From contig JBGAIM010000015.1 of NCBI GenBank assembly GCA_044225555.1, forward strand, positions 62,001-126,000: 64,000 bases of DNA. The letters run 5' to 3'. This document shows, piece by piece, positions 60,520 to 64,000 of this stretch. This stretch comes from JADLHS01 sp044225555 (GTDB lineage: Bacteria; Verrucomicrobiota; Verrucomicrobiia; Limisphaerales; JADLHS01). The notes under the pieces were generated by a model. It did not search any database. It was not told the DNA's origin and saw only the letters and a program-made list of their open reading frames with translations. The translations under genes were made by a program, and so were the position numbers. Within the stretch, counting starts at the first letter, position 1, and every line of letters starts with the position of its first letter.

Positions 60520-61824
60520 ATGAAACGAAATATCTGCTGCAATTTGACAATCCTGCTTGGCTTGGCGCTGGGAAACACTCTGGCGCTGGCTCAACAAACG
60601 AATTCGTCGCCGGAGCAACGCGACGCCGCTACGCTGGAAGTGCTCATCTCCGAGGCGTGGACGAATAATCCCGAAGTGCGCTTATACGAGGCGGCGGTCG
60701 CGGGGGCGCGGGGCGAGTTGGTCACGGCCAAGACTTGGAACAATCCCGAAGTGTCCGTTGCTCCCGGAGCAGTGCATACGAGTGAGAGCGGCAGTCCATC
60801 GCGCACAGGCTTCCACGGCGATTTCGGCGTGTCGCAAACTTTCCTGTTTCCCGGCAAACGCGCGCTGCAAAAGGCAGTCGCCGAAAAAACGGTCGAGTCC
60901 CGCCAACTGGCGCTGTCCGCGTTTCGCACCCAACTCGCCATTCAAGTGCATCGCTCCTTTTACAATTTGCTGGCGGCGCGACAAGTGATCGTCTTGCAAC
61001 AGCGGCATGTCGAACTGGCGCAATCGTTCCTTGAAGCGGCGAAGAAGAAAGTCGAAGGCGGGTTCGCGCCGGAGTTCGAGCAGACCAAAGCGGAAGTGGA
61101 CGTGGCAGCGGGCCGAAAATCGTTGCGCGAGGCGCAAGCGCAGGAAGCCGTTGCGCGCACCGCGCTCAACTCGCTCGTAGGCCGGAAGCTGGACGCGCCG
61201 GTGACGATTGCGGGTGAGTTCAGCGAAAGTCCGACCGTGCCGGATGAGGCAACGCTGTTGAACTATGCGATGGCGCAGAATCCGAGTTTGAAAATCCAGA
61301 CGGCGGAAGTGGAGCGCAGCGGGTTAAGCGTCGCGCTGACGAAGAAGTCACGTCTGCCGGATTTCACGGTCGGGCCGTCGGTGGAATACCGCGAAGGTGA
61401 ACAGATTTACGGACTGGGCATCTCGTTGCCACTGCCGCTGTGGGACAAGAAGAAAGGCGCAATCACCACCGCCACCGCCGAGCAACAGCGTGCTCTGGCC
61501 GAACTCGACACGTTGCGGCGCGATATTATCCGCGAAGTGAGCAGCGCGGGGCATTTGCTGGCGGCAGCGCGCGAATCGCTCGCGATCTACACGCCGGAGT
61601 TTCGCGGGAAACTGAAAGCCGCGCTCGACAACGCCTCGCAGAGTTACGCCGAAGGCCGCACTTCATTGCTGATTTACCTCGAAACCGAGCGCACCCACTA
61701 CGACACGGAAGCCGCCTACTACGAAACCCTGCAACGCCTTTATGACGCCCAAGCCGCGCTGGAAGCGGCATTGGGAACGCCCTTGAACGAACTCGAAAAG
61801 AACAAGCCATCCACCAACAAGTAA
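60520..61824 (+). CDS. TolC/CusC-type outer-membrane efflux protein, third system
   Basis: 434 residues. Signal peptide (about 1-25, ending ALAQ), then two efflux repeats: TLEVLISEAWTNNPEVRLYEAAVAGARGELVTAKTWNNPEVSVAPG (about 38-84) and ATLLNYAMAQNPSLKIQTAEVERSGLSVALTKKSRLPDFTVGPSVEY (about 245-291). The frame is complete, unlike the first-cluster copy. It opens the third RND operon with adaptor and pump genes following closely. Confidence 0.85.
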   Translation: MKRNICCNLTILLGLALGNTLALAQQTNSSPEQRDAATLEVLISEAWTNNPEVRLYEAAVAGARGELVTAKTWNNPEVSVAPGAVHTSESGSPSRTGFHGDFGVSQTFLFPGKRALQKAVAEKTVESRQLALSAFRTQLAIQVHRSFYNLLAARQVIVLQQRHVELAQSFLEAAKKKVEGGFAPEFEQTKAEVDVAAGRKSLREAQAQEAVARTALNSLVGRKLDAPVTIAGEFSESPTVPDEATLLNYAMAQNPSLKIQTAEVERSGLSVALTKKSRLPDFTVGPSVEYREGEQIYGLGISLPLPLWDKKKGAITTATAEQQRALAELDTLRRDIIREVSSAGHLLAAARESLAIYTPEFRGKLKAALDNASQSYAEGRTSLLIYLETERTHYDTEAAYYETLQRLYDAQAALEAALGTPLNELEKNKPSTNK

Positions 61825-61837
61825 ACCCATCAGCACC

Positions 61838-62776
61838 ATGAGCCATCGAATCATTTCCCTGTTCACCGCCGCATTGCTTGCGGGCGGACTCGCGGGTTGC
61901 GGCAAAAAGGCCGAGCCGGTTGCCGAGTCCAAGCCGGAAGCCAAGCACGAGGAAAACATCGTCACCCTCACGCCGGAGAACTTGAAGCACGTCTCGTTGA
62001 AAACCGAACCGGCGGCGTTGAGCAGCCTCGGCACGACGCTCAAGGCGGCGGGCCGCATCAGCGCGAACTTGAACAAGACCGCCAAGGTCACTTCGACGTT
62101 TGAGGGCCGGTTGACCAAACTCAACTTCGACCTGAACGACCGCGTGAAGGCGGGCGACGTGATGGCGCTGGTCGAGTCGCCGGAATTGCTCGGTCGGCAG
62201 CTTGAGATCAAAGCGACCATTGACGGCGTGATCATCGAACGCCAGGCCACGACCGGCGAGTTGGTGGACAAGGCGAAGGAAATCTACACCATCAGCGATC
62301 CAACCCAGCTTTGGGCCATCGCGGAAGTAAAAGAGCGGGACATCGCGGCGGTGAAGGTGGGGCAGGACGCGGCGTTCGCGGCGCTGGCGTATCCCGACGA
62401 GAAGTTTCACGGCAAAGTCGTGCTCATCGGCAACCAGGTGGAGGCCGGTTCACGAACGATTGAGGTTCGCATCGCTGTGGACAACGCCGACGGACGGTTG
62501 AAGCCGGGCATGTTCGCCGATGTGGAAATCACCACCACGATCCTCGACAACGTGTTGCTCATCCCCGACGGCGCATTGCAAACCGATGGCGAGGAACAGA
62601 TCGTTTTTGTGGCCCTGGACGGCAACAAATTTGAGAAGCGCATTGTGAAGCTAGGTCTGGAACAGGCGGGGCGCGTGCAAATCCTCAGCGGCGTGAAGGC
62701 CGGGGAAAACATCGTCACGGAAGGGAGCTTCATCCTCAAGTCAGAGATGCTCAAAGGCCAGTTGGGAGAGGAATGA
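61838..62776 (+). CDS. CzcB/CusB-type RND adaptor subunit, third system
   Basis: 312 residues. Lipoprotein-like signal (LAGGLAGC, Cys near 21) and adaptor core with AAGRISANLNKTAKVTSTFEGRLTKLNFDLNDRVKAGDVMALVESPELLGRQLEIKATIDGVI (about 68-130) and LKPGMFADVEIT near 222-234. No extra metal-binding motifs, in contrast to 42766-44718. The stop overlaps the next gene's ATG (ATGA). Confidence 0.85.
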   Translation: MSHRIISLFTAALLAGGLAGCGKKAEPVAESKPEAKHEENIVTLTPENLKHVSLKTEPAALSSLGTTLKAAGRISANLNKTAKVTSTFEGRLTKLNFDLNDRVKAGDVMALVESPELLGRQLEIKATIDGVIIERQATTGELVDKAKEIYTISDPTQLWAIAEVKERDIAAVKVGQDAAFAALAYPDEKFHGKVVLIGNQVEAGSRTIEVRIAVDNADGRLKPGMFADVEITTTILDNVLLIPDGALQTDGEEQIVFVALDGNKFEKRIVKLGLEQAGRVQILSGVKAGENIVTEGSFILKSEMLKGQLGEE

Positions 62777-63216
62777 AATCCATGAAACCAACCCACCTGA
62801 CCATCATTGGCGTCATCGTCGCGCTGTATGCGAGCGGTTGCGCGACCTATAAGCCCTTGCCGCCGGGATTGCACACGGAATCCAAATCTGCCGGTGGTGT
62901 AAAGGTGTTGAGCGTCGGCCTGCTGCATGACGAGTCGGGACTGTTGGTGCATGGAGCGGTGGAAAGGATGCCGGGATACTTCAACTCCCCATTCCGCCAT
63001 CTGGACTTGGAAGTCATCGGGCCTTCGGGTGCGATGTTGTCACAACGCGCCATTAACTTTTTCCCGAACCCCATCCACCATTCTCGTTTCGGATCGGACC
63101 GGGCCTCCTACACGGCGAGACTCAAAGAGATTCCTCCATCCGGCAGCACCATTCGGGTCGTCGTGGATTCAGTCTCCATTTCAAAATGCAAACTTCCCAA
63201 AGCCGGTGACCAATGA
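62773..63216 (+). CDS. Lipoprotein of unknown function in third RND operon
   Basis: 147 residues. Lipobox (ALYASGC, Cys near 23), then a beta-rich domain VKVLSVGLLHDESGLLVHGAVERMPGYFNSPFRHLDLEVIGPSGAMLSQRAINFFPNPIHHSRFGSDRASYTARLKEIPP. It fits an Ig-like or other small sandwich fold. It is in the operon between adaptor and pump, where accessory lipoproteins are unusual. Confidence 0.6.
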   Translation: MKSMKPTHLTIIGVIVALYASGCATYKPLPPGLHTESKSAGGVKVLSVGLLHDESGLLVHGAVERMPGYFNSPFRHLDLEVIGPSGAMLSQRAINFFPNPIHHSRFGSDRASYTARLKEIPPSGSTIRVVVDSVSISKCKLPKAGDQ

Positions 63217-63247
63217 TTTCCCGTGATGCCGACAACCTCTCAAACGC

Positions 63248-64000
63248 ATGATCAACCCCATCCTTAATTTTTCCGTCCGCCAGCGATTGCTTGTCCTGCT
63301 GGCGACGTTGATCCTTGCCGGCTTCGGCTGGCTCTCGCTCCGGCAAATCCCGATTGATGCCTTTCCCGACGTGACCAATGTGCAGGTGCAGGTGCTCGCT
63401 ACGGCGGGCGGCATGTCTCCGCCGGAAGTGGAAAAGCTGGTGACCCGTCCGATTGAGATTGAACTCGCCGGCCTGCCGAAGCTCTCGGAAGTGCGTTCGG
63501 TTTCCAAAATCGGGTTAAGCCTCATCACCGTTGTTTTCGAGGACGGCGTGGACGATTACTTCGCCCGCCAACTGGTTTTCGAGCGGCTATCGGGTGCGCG
63601 GGAAAAACTGCCGGCAGGCGTCGAAGTCCAGCTTGGACCGATCAGCACCGGCTTGGGCGAGATTTACCAATACACGCTCGTCAGCAAAGACAAGAAATAC
63701 GACGCAACCGAACTGCGCACCATCCAGCAATACATTGTCCGGCCCATCCTGCGCACTGTGCCCGGCGTCACGGACGTAAATTCATTCGGCGGACTGGTGA
63801 AGCAATATCAGGTGCTCATCAAACCCGACCGGCTCACGTCCTACGGCATCACGTTGCAGCAGGTCTTTGAATCACTCGAAAAGAACAACGCCAACGCGAG
63901 CGGGAATTTCATCGAACACGGCTCGGAACAATACGTCGTGCGCGGGTTGGGACTGGTGAAAAACACGAAGGACATTGAGAACATCATCGTCGCCACGCAT
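63248..64000 (+). CDS. Heavy-metal efflux RND pump (CzcA/CusA family), cut by window end
   Basis: The first 251 residues are visible: INPILNFSVRQRLLVLLATLILAGFGWLSLRQIPIDAFPDVTNVQVQVLATAGGMSPPEVEKLVTRPIE, the first membrane helix and the start of the periplasmic porter domain, with VVFEDGVDDYFARQLVFERLSGAREKLPAG. Pump type cannot be told without the fourth helix. It completes a third channel-adaptor-pump set. The reading frame is open to the last base. Confidence 0.85.
   Translation, partial: MINPILNFSVRQRLLVLLATLILAGFGWLSLRQIPIDAFPDVTNVQVQVLATAGGMSPPEVEKLVTRPIEIELAGLPKLSEVRSVSKIGLSLITVVFEDGVDDYFARQLVFERLSGAREKLPAGVEVQLGPISTGLGEIYQYTLVSKDKKYDATELRTIQQYIVRPILRTVPGVTDVNSFGGLVKQYQVLIKPDRLTSYGITLQQVFESLEKNNANASGNFIEHGSEQYVVRGLGLVKNTKDIENIIVATH

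Overview
The window looks like a chromosomal metal-resistance and stress-signalling island from a member of the Verrucomicrobiota, probably near Pedosphaera/Limisphaerales. That placement is an inference from family resemblance. It rests on a prepilin-like protein with an H-x9-DG ending (28128-28976), short C-terminal 'ITW..YQVQSAN....FYRV' domains on secreted enzymes, and many small secreted Cys- or metal-binding proteins. No rRNA, tRNA, CRISPR array, transposase or phage gene was seen.

Layout. 1-973 is the edge of a probable CBASS-type defence operon (CD-NTase plus a cut-off partner), followed by a secreted aspartic protease. 2235-5854 holds two copies of a CnrYXH-like signalling module: small secreted protein, one-TM anti-sigma-like protein, periplasmic metal sensor-like protein, and in the first copy an ECF sigma factor. 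After a PD-(D/E)XK-like nuclease gene (5864-7156) comes the first RND metal-efflux cluster (7331-16131), whose outer-membrane gene is damaged. A sensor kinase and response regulators follow (16138-18523). 18584-40851 is an accessory region of repeated small gene families: secreted Cys-rich proteins, stand-alone CBM48/AMPK-type glycogen-binding domain proteins, DUF3347-like proteins, TRASH-like Cys proteins, receiver-only regulators, two more ECF sigma factors, a VWA protein, an SPFH lipoprotein and a PII-like protein. 40899-48449 is a second, intact CusCBA-type efflux operon of the Cu/Ag type. 50629-53813 pairs a CorE-like Cys-tailed ECF sigma factor with a divergent P1B copper ATPase. 54283-59896 carries a beta-barrel-like protein, a small cytochrome, a protease, a BNR-like protein and a multicopper oxidase. 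60038-64000 starts a third RND operon, cut by the window end.

How it may work together. Three RND systems, a P1B ATPase, a multicopper oxidase and at least ten heavy-metal-binding YTCPMHP-type motifs point to copper/silver (possibly other metal) handling in the envelope. The most striking feature is a repeated two-block promoter-like motif: block one GAGGGA(T), then exactly 15 bases, then CGTA(A/T), usually preceded by G. I found it at 16 places, 15 on + and one on -, nearly all in intergenic DNA just upstream of a small gene. It precedes both CnrYX-like modules (one of which ends in an ECF sigma gene), four of six CBM48 genes, two receiver-only regulators and several secreted proteins. I infer one ECF sigma regulon, possibly autoregulated by the sigma factor at 3556-4152. 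In three cases the start codon lies exactly 13 bases after the CGTA block begins, which suggests leaderless mRNAs.

Several genes are broken or shortened (TolC-like 8268-9429, receiver 22800-23212, PAS protein 24648-25301). These could be genuine decay or errors in a draft or metagenome assembly.
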